From positions 1 to 64,000 of the forward strand of contig JADKHM010000004.1 in NCBI GenBank assembly GCA_016721735.1: 64,000 nt of DNA, in the 5' to 3' direction. The position numbers and the translations under genes are program-made. Below the pieces are notes generated by a model. It had not been told where the DNA came from, ran no database searches, and saw only the letters and a program-made list of their open reading frames with translations. The first letter of the stretch is position 1, and the number at the start of each line of letters is the position of its first letter. Source of the stretch: Flavobacterium sp. (GTDB lineage: Bacteria; Bacteroidota; Bacteroidia; Flavobacteriales; Flavobacteriaceae). Positions 51,556 through 60,206 of the stretch are shown piece after piece.

Positions 51556-52155
51556 CTACTTCTTCTTCGGCGCGAGATCCTTTAAATTCTGATACACATT
51601 ACTCGACGCATTATAGCTCAAGTTGTTTTCTTGTGTTTTGTTTTTCAAATTGACATCGCCTTCTTTGGTTAAGGTGAAAGCGAGTCCTTCATTTCGAATT
51701 TTATCGACGGTTTGTGATGCGTTTTTCAATTTATCCAGGTACTGAATTTCTTTGATTTTAGTGGTGGTTTGCAGATTGGAAAGGGCTTTTGATTTGGTTT
51801 TGATATTCCAAATTTCGTTGTACTGCATAGTCTTGCTCTCTGTCTTTTCCTTCGATTCTGAAACCGCAGTTTCCGCCCAAGAAATCAAATGCAACGGCGT
51901 TCCTTTCGTTGTAAAAGCCGTGATTTTGCAATCGGTTGGGTTGCCTTTTACATCGTACTTCTTTAGTAAAATGGTGTCTTTTTTGGCGCCTTTGTTTTCA
52001 ATAAATAAATAGAGATTATCTTTAATTAACTCCATCGAAAGATTGTTAAGCTTCGCTAACGCTGCAGTAGCAGTAGCTTTTGGCGTTTTTTTCTTCTGAG
52101 CAAAAGTGGTTGTTGCTACAAAAAGTACAGCAACGATAAGCAGGCATTTTTTCAT
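51556..52155 (-). CDS. Secreted protein of unknown function
   Basis: The protein has 199 residues. The signal peptide is MKKCLLIVAVLFVATTTFAQ. The mature part is basic and helical/strand mixed (KLNNLSMELIKDNLYLFIENKGAKKDTILLKKYD) with no recognised domain. Probably periplasmic. Confidence 0.6.
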   Translation of the reverse strand: MKKCLLIVAVLFVATTTFAQKKKTPKATATAALAKLNNLSMELIKDNLYLFIENKGAKKDTILLKKYDVKGNPTDCKITAFTTKGTPLHLISWAETAVSESKEKTESKTMQYNEIWNIKTKSKALSNLQTTTKIKEIQYLDKLKNASQTVDKIRNEGLAFTLTKEGDVNLKNKTQENNLSYNASSNVYQNLKDLAPKKK

Positions 52156-52225
52156 AACATTATTTTTTGGTTGCGGAAAATTACAAAAATAAATGAGATG
52201 TATTTGCTTTTTAACAAAGCATAAA

Positions 52226-52254
52226 AAAACCGAGTTATTGCTAACTCGGTTTCT
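52226..52254 (-). terminator. Terminator of dnaK
   Basis: AAACCGAGTTA and TAACTCGGTTT form an 11 bp stem with loop TTGC, followed by a T-run on the minus strand. Confidence 0.85.
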
Positions 52255-52288
52255 TCTATTATCTAAAAGTCTATTATCTTTTATCTAA

Positions 52289-54175
52289 TTACTTTACTTC
52301 TTCAAACTCTACATCTTGTGTGTTATCGCCAGAAGCATCTGCTTGCGGTTGTGCGTCCTGAGCTTGTCCTTGTTCTCCTTGGGCATACATCGCTTCAGTT
52401 GCTGTTTTCCAAGCTGCATTGATTTTGTCTAATGCAATTTGAATCGCATCCAAATCTTGGTTACCATGCGCCATTCTCAATTCAGTCAAAGCGTACTCGA
52501 TCGCTACTTTGTTATCATCAGATAATTTATCACCTAGTTCTTTCAATTGACTTTCCGTTTGGAAAATCATGCTGTCTGCTTCGTTCAATTTCTCAACGCG
52601 CTCTCTAGCAATTCTGTCTGAATCAGCATTCGCTTCTGCATCTTTTTTCATTCTTTCGATTTCTTCCGCGGTCAATCCAGAAGAAGCTTCGATACGGATA
52701 TCGTGTGATTTACCAGTTCCTTTATCAGTCGCTGATACTTTGATGATTCCGTTCGCATCGATATCAAAAGATACTTCAATTTGCGGAACACCTCTAGGTG
52801 CTGGTGGAATTCCATCTAAGTGGAAACGACCAATCGTTTTGTTATCAGCAGCCATCGCTCTATCTCCTTGCAACACGTGAATTTCAACGGTTGGTTGAGA
52901 ATCTGCAGCGGTAGAGAATACTTGTGATTTTTTAGTTGGAATCGTTGTGTTGGCTTCAATCAATTTAGTCAAAACACCACCCATAGTTTCAATTCCTAAA
53001 GATAAAGGCGTAACGTCTAACAACAATACATCTTTAACATCTCCAGACAATACACCACCTTGAATCGCAGCTCCAATCGCTACAACCTCATCAGGATTAA
53101 CTCCTTTTGACGCTTTTTTACCAAAGAATTTTTCTACTTCATCCGCAATTCTCGGCATACGAGTAGAACCTCCAACTAAGATTACTTCGTCGATATCTTT
53201 TGTAGACAAACCTGCATCTTTTAAAGCTTTAGCAACTGGTTCCATAGAACGTTTTACCAAAGCATCTGACAATTGCTCAAATTTAGCTCTAGTCAATTTT
53301 TTTACTAAGTGTTTTGGTCCTGAAGCCGTAGCTGTAACGTAAGGCAAATTGATTTCTGTTTCTGATGAAGAAGACAATTCAATTTTTGCTTTTTCAGCAG
53401 CCTCTTTGATACGTTGCAATGACATAGGATCTAAACGCAAGTCGATTCCTTCTTCTGCTTTGAATTCGTCTGCCAACCAATCAATGATCGTTTGGTCAAA
53501 GTCATCTCCACCTAAGTGCGTGTCACCGTTAGTTGACAATACTTCGAAAACTCCGTCTCCTAATTCAAGGATAGAAATATCAAATGTACCTCCACCTAAA
53601 TCGTATACTGCAATTTTTTGATCTACTCCTTTTTTATCCAAACCGTACGCTAACGCAGCAGCAGTTGGTTCGTTGATGATACGCATTACTTTCAAGCCTG
53701 CAATTTCACCCGCTTCTTTCGTAGCTTGACGTTGTGCATCGTTGAAGTAAGCAGGAACCGTAATAACCGCTTCTGTCACAGTTTGACCTAAATAGTCTTC
53801 TGCAGTTTTTTTCATTTTTTGAAGTGTCATCGCTGACAATTCTTGCGCCGTATACAAACGACCGTCAATATCAACACGTGGCGTGTTGTTATCTCCTTTT
53901 ACCACTGAATAAGGAACTCTTTTCGCCTCACCTGTAGTTTCAGAGAATGAATGTCCCATAAATCTTTTGATCGATCCGATGGTTTTCGTCGGATTGGTTA
54001 CCGCTTGTCTTTTTGCAGGATCACCTACTTTAATCTCGCCACCTTCTACAAATGCAATGATCGATGGTGTGGTTCTTTTTCCTTCTGAATTCGGGATTAC
54101 TACTGCTTCGTTTCCTTCCATTACAGAAACACACGAGTTTGTTGTACCCAAGTCAATTCCAATTATTTTACCCAT
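52289..54175 (-). CDS. dnaK: Molecular chaperone DnaK (Hsp70)
   Basis: The protein has 628 residues. The ATPase domain begins IGIDLGTTNSCVSVMEG, with IINEPTAAALAYGLDKK, IAVYDLGGGTFDISILELGDGVFEV and ILVGGSTRMPRI. The substrate-binding domain contains LLLDVTPLSLGIETMGGVLTKLI. The acidic C-terminal tail ends GDNTQDVEFEEVK. It folds and protects proteins with DnaJ and GrpE; neither gene is next to it here. Confidence 0.98.
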   Translation of the reverse strand: MGKIIGIDLGTTNSCVSVMEGNEAVVIPNSEGKRTTPSIIAFVEGGEIKVGDPAKRQAVTNPTKTIGSIKRFMGHSFSETTGEAKRVPYSVVKGDNNTPRVDIDGRLYTAQELSAMTLQKMKKTAEDYLGQTVTEAVITVPAYFNDAQRQATKEAGEIAGLKVMRIINEPTAAALAYGLDKKGVDQKIAVYDLGGGTFDISILELGDGVFEVLSTNGDTHLGGDDFDQTIIDWLADEFKAEEGIDLRLDPMSLQRIKEAAEKAKIELSSSSETEINLPYVTATASGPKHLVKKLTRAKFEQLSDALVKRSMEPVAKALKDAGLSTKDIDEVILVGGSTRMPRIADEVEKFFGKKASKGVNPDEVVAIGAAIQGGVLSGDVKDVLLLDVTPLSLGIETMGGVLTKLIEANTTIPTKKSQVFSTAADSQPTVEIHVLQGDRAMAADNKTIGRFHLDGIPPAPRGVPQIEVSFDIDANGIIKVSATDKGTGKSHDIRIEASSGLTAEEIERMKKDAEANADSDRIARERVEKLNEADSMIFQTESQLKELGDKLSDDNKVAIEYALTELRMAHGNQDLDAIQIALDKINAAWKTATEAMYAQGEQGQAQDAQPQADASGDNTQDVEFEEVK

Positions 54176-54310
54176 TTTAGTTTTATTTTAGTTTATTATA
54201 GTGTGCCTATTTTAACAACTCGGGGTGCAGTAGTCAATCTTTGTGCCAAGCGAACTGGGGTTTCTAAATTGTCAGTTTTGCAGAAAATTAGCTGACATGA
54301 TGTCATTTTT

Positions 54311-54397
54311 TAGGAGCTGTTTCCCGCTTTACGCCTTTATCTTTTTTGTCTTCGTGCCTCATCCAAAAAAGGATATCGGCTGCAATCGGGGCTAGGA
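54311..54397 (-). repeat. Intergenic hairpin element, copy 3 (inverted)
   Basis: Read on the minus strand it begins CTAGCCCCGATTGCAGCC and GATATCC, and ends GCGGGAAACAGCTCCT, the same end blocks as the other copies. The inner stem is A/T-rich (about 54339-54375: TATCTTTTTTG against CAAAAAAGGATA). Confidence 0.75.
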
Positions 54398-54403
54398 TAG
54401 TAA

Positions 54404-54478
54404 GATTGTAAGACAGTAAGATTTTAAGATTTTAAGATTCAATCATACAGTCTTAAAATCCTAAAGTCTTAAAGTCTG
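54404..54478. repeat. Inverted simple repeat of AAGATTTTAAGATT units
   Basis: TAAGATTGTAAGACAGTAAG units are followed by CAGTCTTAAAATCC and AAGTCTTAAAGTC in the opposite sense, making an imperfect hairpin that ends at the rarD stop. Confidence 0.6.
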
Positions 54479-55362
54479 GCTTTTCTTCCAAACAACAGCC
54501 GCTCATTAAAAACCACAATCGAAATCAAAATCAATCCATAAGAAACAATCTGATTGAGATGTACTTCCTCCTTAAAGTAAAACACCGCCAAAAAAAAGTG
54601 AATCAACGGATTCGTATACATCAAAATCCCAACCGCTGAGGAATTCATCCCTTTTAATGCGTACAAGTTTAAATACAAAGGAACAATTGTAAACACAATG
54701 ACAATCACAACCAACAACATATAAAACAAAGAAGCGGTCGGCAACATTCCGCTGTAGGCAGGATAAAAAGGAAGAATCACAACAGAGGCAATTACCATTT
54801 GCACTGTCAATACCACAAATCGATCAAACTGATTGTTCTTGCGTTGGCTGATTAAGTAGAGCGCAAAAGAAAAAGCAATGACCAAACTGTAAACCAAATC
54901 CGTGATATGTCCATACGCCAATATTGCACAACTAATAATACAAAGTGCTACGGAAAACCATTGCCATCGACTCAGCTTTTCTTTCAAAATAAAGAAAGCT
55001 AAAATCGTGGTGACGATTGGACAAATCATATACGCAAACGACGCCGACTGCAAACTTACATGGTTAATCGCATAGATAAATAAGAACCAATTTAGAATCA
55101 AGAGAAAACCGCCCAAACACGTCAGGACAATCGTTCGTCGTTTGGTTGTCTTTTCCATTTCACGGAAAACAGCAACATCATTATGCACTTCGTTCCTTCT
55201 AAAAACAAGATTGATCATCAACAAGAAAATCGTAGCTAGGAAAATTCTATAAAACAAAATATCCAGCGAAGCATAACTTTGCAGCGGTTTTAAAGCCAAA
55301 CTAAAAAAGCCCCAAATCACAAAAGAAGTTAGTGCAGCTAGATAATATTTATTGAATCGCAT
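54469..55362 (-). CDS. rarD: RarD-type EamA family transporter
   Basis: The protein has 297 residues with ten transmembrane segments in two EamA repeats. Marks are the start FNKYYLAALTSFVIWGFFSLALKPLQSY, RIFLATIFLLMINLVF, NWFLFIYAINHVSLQSASFAYMICPIVTTILAFFILKEKLSRWQW and PLYLNLYALKGMNSSAVGILMYTNPLIHFFLAVFYFKE. RarD proteins are inner-membrane drug/metabolite exporters; the substrate is unknown. Confidence 0.88.
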   Translation of the reverse strand: MRFNKYYLAALTSFVIWGFFSLALKPLQSYASLDILFYRIFLATIFLLMINLVFRRNEVHNDVAVFREMEKTTKRRTIVLTCLGGFLLILNWFLFIYAINHVSLQSASFAYMICPIVTTILAFFILKEKLSRWQWFSVALCIISCAILAYGHITDLVYSLVIAFSFALYLISQRKNNQFDRFVVLTVQMVIASVVILPFYPAYSGMLPTASLFYMLLVVIVIVFTIVPLYLNLYALKGMNSSAVGILMYTNPLIHFFLAVFYFKEEVHLNQIVSYGLILISIVVFNERLLFGRKARL

Positions 55363-55464
55363 GAAGAAAATTTTGCGACAAAAGTAGTAAATGAAAGTGC
55401 TTCAACGGGAAATATTTCTGAAGACGAAAAAGTTAAAAAACACCTTTCGACAACATCCGACTTG

Positions 55465-55944
55465 CTATTGGGTAAATGTCCAATGTTCAGATTCTCCAAC
55501 TGCCGAAAGCGATCCTACTTTTTTAACCACTACAGTTCCGTTCTTCACCACTCTCAAAATATAATTTGATGTGGCTTCCGCAGCGCCGCAATTAGCATAA
55601 TACTTCACCCAATATTCGTACTCGCCCGTGGGAGCGGTTCCGTTTTTCCAAAAGACGTTTTCTGTTGGTCCATTAACGCATTCTTCACACCAACAATCAA
55701 CATCCAATGTTCCTAAATCCGCGCTGGTATTATCGTAATAGATGACCGCTCCGCTGGGTGTTTTAACAAATAAATCCATGTCGACATTGGCCTGATTCGT
55801 ATACAATAAATTGAATCGTGGATTACCGTCTTGTCCTACCAACACGTCGTCGTTATTGTCGGGTGAAGCTGGTTCACTACTCTGGCTGCAAGACAAGGAA
55901 ATTGAAACCGCAAATAGTCCTAAAATTAAAGATGTTCTTTTCAT
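55465..55944 (-). CDS. Lipoprotein, tandem paralogue 1
   Basis: The protein has 159 residues. The signal peptide ends LSCS, a lipobox. The mature part, VGQDGNPRFNLLYTNQANVDMDLFVKTPSGAVIYYDNTSADLGTLDVDCWCEECVNGPTENVFW, resembles the YfaP/DUF2135 fold, in which a D-x-D-L strand is followed by GxY-type strands. It has four cysteines in DVDCWCEECVNG and one in ANCG. The next gene is a close paralogue 132 bp away. Confidence 0.7.
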   Translation of the reverse strand: MKRTSLILGLFAVSISLSCSQSSEPASPDNNDDVLVGQDGNPRFNLLYTNQANVDMDLFVKTPSGAVIYYDNTSADLGTLDVDCWCEECVNGPTENVFWKNGTAPTGEYEYWVKYYANCGAAEATSNYILRVVKNGTVVVKKVGSLSAVGESEHWTFTQ

Positions 55945-56028
55945 AATAATACCTTTAAAGTGTTACTAAACAATGTACTAGCGTTAAAATTAAAAAATAA
56001 TAATGACACAACCATCGTTATCCAAAAA

Positions 56029-56058
56029 AAAATCCCTTTGAATCATCAAAGGGATTAT
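56029..56058 (-). terminator. Terminator of lipoprotein paralogue 2
   Basis: AATCCCTTTG and CAAAGGGATT form a perfect 10 bp stem with loop AATCAT; the minus strand continues with a T-run. Confidence 0.85.
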
Positions 56059-56076
56059 ATTTACTCAAAAGACAAA

Positions 56077-56556
56077 TTATTGTTCAAACGTCCAATGCAT
56101 AGAATCTCCTTCCGCATTTAGACTTCCAGTCTTAGTTTCTAAAATCGCTCCGTTTCGAATAACTCTAACAGTAAAACTGGATGACGATCCAACCACGCCG
56201 CAATCTCCATAATAATTTACCCAATATTCATAAGTCCCATTTGGTGCTGTTCCGTTTTCCCAAAAGATATTCTCGTTAGGCCCTTGTGTACAACCACCGC
56301 ATAAACAATCAACATCTAAAGTTCCAAGGTCTGCAGAAGGGTTATTATAGCTAATGACAGCACCACTTGGTGTCTTAACATACAAATCCATATCCACATT
56401 TTCAGGATTAGTAAATACTAAGTTAAACCTCGGATTACCATCCTGACCAACTAACGGTGCAGGTGCAGGTTCAGACTTAGAGCTGCTACTACTACAGGAA
56501 AACAAAAATGAACCTACAGCAATAACCATAACAATTTTAATGAATTTTTTTTTCAT
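56077..56556 (-). CDS. Lipoprotein, tandem paralogue 2
   Basis: The protein has 159 residues and is aligned with its neighbour almost end to end (VGQDGNPRFNLVFTNPENVDMDLYVKTPSGAVISYNNPSADLGTLDVDC). The signal peptide ends LFSCS. The cysteine block is DVDCLCGGCTQG, and GDCG replaces ANCG, so the same cysteine pattern is kept. This gene has its own terminator, so the two copies are not one transcript. Confidence 0.7.
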   Translation of the reverse strand: MKKKFIKIVMVIAVGSFLFSCSSSSSKSEPAPAPLVGQDGNPRFNLVFTNPENVDMDLYVKTPSGAVISYNNPSADLGTLDVDCLCGGCTQGPNENIFWENGTAPNGTYEYWVNYYGDCGVVGSSSSFTVRVIRNGAILETKTGSLNAEGDSMHWTFEQ

Positions 56557-56846
56557 ATATTTAATGATAAGAGTTAATAAAAAAGTACCTACGCCAAATT
56601 AAGTCAAAATGAATTAAAAAAAAGGGATAAAACCTAACTTATTTCAAAATCTACTTAAATTATTATTAATACCTTATAATTAGCCGTTTTTTTTCCTTTA
56701 AAATGATGACTAATAGGATAAAACTTGATGAAACAAATGATTTTTCACCGAAAATCATAAATATCTGCAGGTAAATTTTGCCATCATCAACTTTGAAAGT
56801 TGATTTCAGAAAACAATTACCTTAAGATTAGCGGCCTAAAATTCGT

Positions 56847-56872
56847 TTTGAATCCACATTAATTTATATTTG
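56847..56872 (+). promoter_or_regulatory. Probable promoter of sdaA
   Basis: TATATTTG (56865-56872) is a perfect TAnnTTTG box, 18 nt before the start codon. TTTG at 56847-56850 is the nearest -33 candidate, with a shorter spacer (14 nt) than usual. The rest of the gap 56557-56846 shows no other feature. Confidence 0.55.
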
Positions 56873-56890
56873 CGATACAAATCTACACTT

Positions 56891-58318
56891 ATGGAAGAAT
56901 GTATTTCGGTTTTTGACATGCTTAAAATTGGTGTTGGTCCATCGAGCTCACACACCCTTGGACCATGGCGTGCTGCAGAACGGTTTTTGGGTGAACTCAG
57001 AAATCAAGATTTGCTGCATCAAACCACCAGCGTCAAAGTCGATTTATACGGTTCACTTTCCCTAACCGGCAAAGGACACGCCACTGATTTAGCGGTAATG
57101 TTGGGATTGAGCGGGCAAGATCCAGAAACCATTCCCGTCAAAGATATCGCTGGAATCATCAAGGAAATTGAAGAGCAAAACCAAATCAATTTAGGCAACG
57201 AGCACAAAATTCCTTTCTCTTTCCTGATGGACATTGTCTTCAATAAAAATTTTCTTCCTTTTCATGCCAACGGTTTGACTTTTACCGCCAGTTTTGATAA
57301 TAATGAAGTGTATGAACAAACCTACTACTCCATTGGTGGTGGATTTGTAGTCGTAGAAGATCGCGTCAATGCGAAAAAGAAATTAGAGATTAAATGTGCA
57401 TTTCCCTTCCCGATTCAAAATGCGGAAGAACTGCTCCAATATACCATTTCTGAAAACAAAACCATTTCTGAAATCGTTTACGAAAACGAAAAATCGATGC
57501 GCTCCGAGGAAGATATTCACCGCGAATTAATGCGTATTTGGTCTACCATGTTAGAATGTATGTATATCGGATGTCACTCCGAAGGCATTTTGCCTGGCGG
57601 TCTGAATGTTCGTCGACGTGCTTTCGATATGCATCAAAACCTCATCGGACTCGCGAATTACAATTCACCTCAAGAGTGGCTAGAATGCATCCGAAAAACG
57701 GAAGTAAAATTTCGTCAAATTCTTAAATGGGTTTCTTGTTTTGCTTTGGCTGTCAACGAAGTCAATGCTGCTTTAGGCCGCGTTGTCACTGCGCCAACCA
57801 ATGGAAGTGCCGGTGTCATTCCGGCCGTCTTAATGTATTACTTGGTCATCGAAAATCACCAAGCGGGCGAAAAAGAAATCAAACAATTCCTCATGGTCGC
57901 CGGAGAAATTGGCAGCATCTTCAAAAAAGGTTCTACGATTTCTGCAGCGATGGGCGGTTGTCAGGCCGAAATTGGCGTTTCCTCAGCCATGGCAGCAGCG
58001 GCACTTTGTGAAGTCATGGGCGGAACTCCAGATCAAGTCCTAATGGCAGCCGAAATCGCTATGGAGCATCACTTAGGATTAACGTGTGATCCTATTGGTG
58101 GACTCGTTCAAATTCCGTGTATTGAAAGAAATACAATGGGCGCCATCAAAGCCATTAACGCCGCTGAATTGGCGATGGAAACCGATGCTAAAAATGCCAA
58201 AGTACCGTTAGACAAAGTCGTAGATACCATGTGGCAAACGGCTAAGGACATGAATTCTAAATACAAAGAAACATCTGAAGGCGGATTGGCGGTAGCGGTA
58301 AATATGGCGGATTGCTAA
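56891..58318 (+). CDS. sdaA: L-serine ammonia-lyase (L-serine dehydratase)
   Basis: The protein has 475 residues from the ATG at 56891; an upstream ATG at 56870 lies in the promoter. It is the single-chain iron-sulfur type: CISVFDMLKIGVGPSSSHTLGPW opens the beta domain, GSAGVIPAVLMYYL and GGCQAEIGVSSAMAAAAL belong to the alpha domain, and CDPIGGLVQIPCIERN provides cluster cysteines. It converts L-serine to pyruvate and ammonia. Confidence 0.95.
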   Translation: MEECISVFDMLKIGVGPSSSHTLGPWRAAERFLGELRNQDLLHQTTSVKVDLYGSLSLTGKGHATDLAVMLGLSGQDPETIPVKDIAGIIKEIEEQNQINLGNEHKIPFSFLMDIVFNKNFLPFHANGLTFTASFDNNEVYEQTYYSIGGGFVVVEDRVNAKKKLEIKCAFPFPIQNAEELLQYTISENKTISEIVYENEKSMRSEEDIHRELMRIWSTMLECMYIGCHSEGILPGGLNVRRRAFDMHQNLIGLANYNSPQEWLECIRKTEVKFRQILKWVSCFALAVNEVNAALGRVVTAPTNGSAGVIPAVLMYYLVIENHQAGEKEIKQFLMVAGEIGSIFKKGSTISAAMGGCQAEIGVSSAMAAAALCEVMGGTPDQVLMAAEIAMEHHLGLTCDPIGGLVQIPCIERNTMGAIKAINAAELAMETDAKNAKVPLDKVVDTMWQTAKDMNSKYKETSEGGLAVAVNMADC

Positions 58319-58328
58319 TCCAATTTGA

Positions 58329-58655
58329 TCAGATATTCCCTCGATTTTCATGATTATCAGGATGTGAATTGGGATAACGAGTACTTGTAATATCCGAATT
58401 TTTGTCGCTATTCTCGACCATCTTTTTGCCGAGAGCTTCAGGCGCTGTACTAGGCTTAGAACCTAGTTCATTTGCCGCATGAAATTCAAAATCAGCTATG
58501 TTTTGATCCATCTGTCTCGCGCGATTAACTACTTTTTTTACACCTAATTGATCTGCTTCTATTTCAGGATGCATAGCAGCAGTACTGGGGTTGTTAATGC
58601 TAGTAGATTCTTGTTTATTATTCATTTTCTTTGAACCTAAATCGTTATTTTCCAT
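58329..58655 (-). CDS. Small hydrophilic protein of unknown function
   Basis: The protein has 108 residues, very polar and probably disordered (LGSKKMNNKQESTSINNPSTAAMHPEIEADQLGVKKVVNRARQMDQ; SDITSTRYPNSHPDNHENRG). No domain recognised. It is convergent with sdaA. Confidence 0.5.
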   Translation of the reverse strand: MENNDLGSKKMNNKQESTSINNPSTAAMHPEIEADQLGVKKVVNRARQMDQNIADFEFHAANELGSKPSTAPEALGKKMVENSDKNSDITSTRYPNSHPDNHENRGNI

Positions 58656-58826
58656 GAGTTTTGATTGATTAGTTTATTTAATGTAATACTAGGCAATATA
58701 AATGAACTCGAGTTTCATGATTTTAGCTATTAGTATCAAAATCTCTAGGTATGATGCAGTTTGTATGATCTCATCATTTTGCATGTTGATCGATGAGTAT
58801 TGAATAATAAACTTCGAAGTTGACAG

Positions 58827-58975
58827 CCCTAGCCCGGATGGAACCGGAAAACAAAACCGCGTCTTGCCTTTACTTTGGTTGGGCTGAGAAAGCGACCAAC
58901 GGAAGCTCTTGTCAGCCTATACCATTGTGGGCAAGACGCGCTTTTTTTTGTAGGGTACAGCCGGATTAGCTTAAA
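58827..58975 (+). repeat. Intergenic hairpin element, copy 4
   Basis: It starts CCCTAGCCCGGATGGAACCGG. Inner arms CGCGTCTTGCC (58858-58868) and GGCAAGACGCG (58930-58940) form an 11 bp stem around a 61-nt loop, followed by eight T. The far end (ACAGCCGGATTAGC) does not match the other copies well. Confidence 0.65.
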
Positions 58976-58979
58976 AAAA

Positions 58980-59105
58980 GATTTTAAGACCGTAAGACTA
59001 TAGGATTTTAAGATTAAAGGATGATGAGACGGTAGCATTAAATCTTACATTCTTGCGATCTTACAATCTTAAAGGCTTACAATCCTACAGTCTCAAAATC
59101 TATCG
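58980..59105. repeat. Inverted simple repeat of TAAGATTTTAAGA units
   Basis: GATTTTAAGACCGTAAGAC units in the left half are followed by CTTACAATCTTAAAGGC and related units in the opposite sense. The tract can form a long imperfect hairpin between minus-strand genes. Confidence 0.6.
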
Positions 59106-59112
59106 ATCTACT

Positions 59113-59544
59113 TCACTTCCTTCTCGTATCGATAATATAAATGATTTTCCACTGGTCTTTTTCCTTAAACAAGGTAAATGCATTCACGCCGCGATGGCTT
59201 AATTTGCCATTGACGTAGAATTCGTAAGGTGTCCATGCGTGTCCCATAGCGCCATCGACTTGCGTGGTGTAACTCAAAATTTGCTCGTTAAATTTCAAGT
59301 CTTTTGGCATGGAGGCGACCGAACGGTAGAAGAAATGCAGTGGCTCTTCGGTGAGACTGTTGCCGTTGCTGTTTTCCTCGATAGATTGCAAAATCATTTT
59401 ATCGGCGCAAACCTGATGCAGCAAAACCGTATCACGATGATGAAAGCCTTCGAAAAAGGTTTCGATGGTATGTTTGATCTCATCATTTTGCGCATTTATA
59501 GCTGTAGTAGAAAAAGCGAATAATACTGAAATGTAATTTCTCAT
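59113..59544 (-). CDS. SnoaL/NTF2-like secreted protein (DUF4440 type)
   Basis: The protein has 143 residues with a signal peptide ending TTAINAQ. EIKHTIETFFEGFHHRDTVLLHQVCADKMILQSI is the typical helix-helix start of DUF4440 NTF2-like proteins, and HAWTPYEFYVNGKLSHRGVNAFTLFKEKDQWKIIYIIDTR is the strand-rich end. Function unknown; such domains bind small molecules. Confidence 0.78.
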   Translation of the reverse strand: MRNYISVLFAFSTTAINAQNDEIKHTIETFFEGFHHRDTVLLHQVCADKMILQSIEENSNGNSLTEEPLHFFYRSVASMPKDLKFNEQILSYTTQVDGAMGHAWTPYEFYVNGKLSHRGVNAFTLFKEKDQWKIIYIIDTRRK

Positions 59545-59553
59545 AATCGAATT

Positions 59554-60060
59554 TTAAGCGGTTGCCAAAAGTAGGAAAGTTAAATCTTCCCCCATATTTT
59601 CCTGCGCCACCGGCACAAATAAATACCAAAGGTAAAAATCTAATAGATACGATTTATTATGAATTGCAGTTTGAATTCTTGTAACTGCTTTTCCTTCTTT
59701 GACATCTAGTCCATACGCCAAGATTTCCTTATCACCTTCTAAAATTGCATATTCGGCGAGCGGATTATTTCGAATGAGTAACTGTAGTTGCTTGCCTTCA
59801 AATTCGATAATCGTGGTATTGGCGTACCACTTTGGCGTATGCGTTTTCAAAACAACATTTCCGCGCGCATCTGTAATTTCAATATTGTTTTTCCAAAAAC
59901 CAGTGTGTTTTAGGTTATAAGATTGATTATCGATGTCAAGTGTAGCTTTTCGCTCAAATAGGTTCGTTTGAATGGAAAGGCTGCCCAACTTGCTATTTTC
60001 TTTGTATAGTGCGTAGTTTCCTTCGCCCAGCTTTTTCCAGTTTTTAAGATTTATTTCCAT
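59554..60060 (-). CDS. Hypothetical cytoplasmic protein
   Basis: The protein has 168 residues. It is strand-rich without a signal peptide until a hydrophobic C-terminal piece (YLLDFYLWYLFVPVAQENMGEDLTFLLLATA). The middle (NIEITDARGNVVLKTHTPKWYANTTIIEFEGKQLQLLIRNNPLAEYAI) may form a tubby-like (LURP-one) sheet, but I am not sure. It lies 9 nt upstream of the DUF4440 gene on the same strand, so they may be co-transcribed. Confidence 0.55.
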   Translation of the reverse strand: MEINLKNWKKLGEGNYALYKENSKLGSLSIQTNLFERKATLDIDNQSYNLKHTGFWKNNIEITDARGNVVLKTHTPKWYANTTIIEFEGKQLQLLIRNNPLAEYAILEGDKEILAYGLDVKEGKAVTRIQTAIHNKSYLLDFYLWYLFVPVAQENMGEDLTFLLLATA

Positions 60061-60206
60061 TAGATTTGATTAAAAGTTAGACCTCAAAAATTCAGACCAT
60101 TAGTAAATAATTAAAACGAATTGTTACAACATTATTGCAATTCGACTGCTATATTTTAAAAACCCGAACCGATTTTATTACTTTTACACCACTAAACGAA
60201 AAACCT

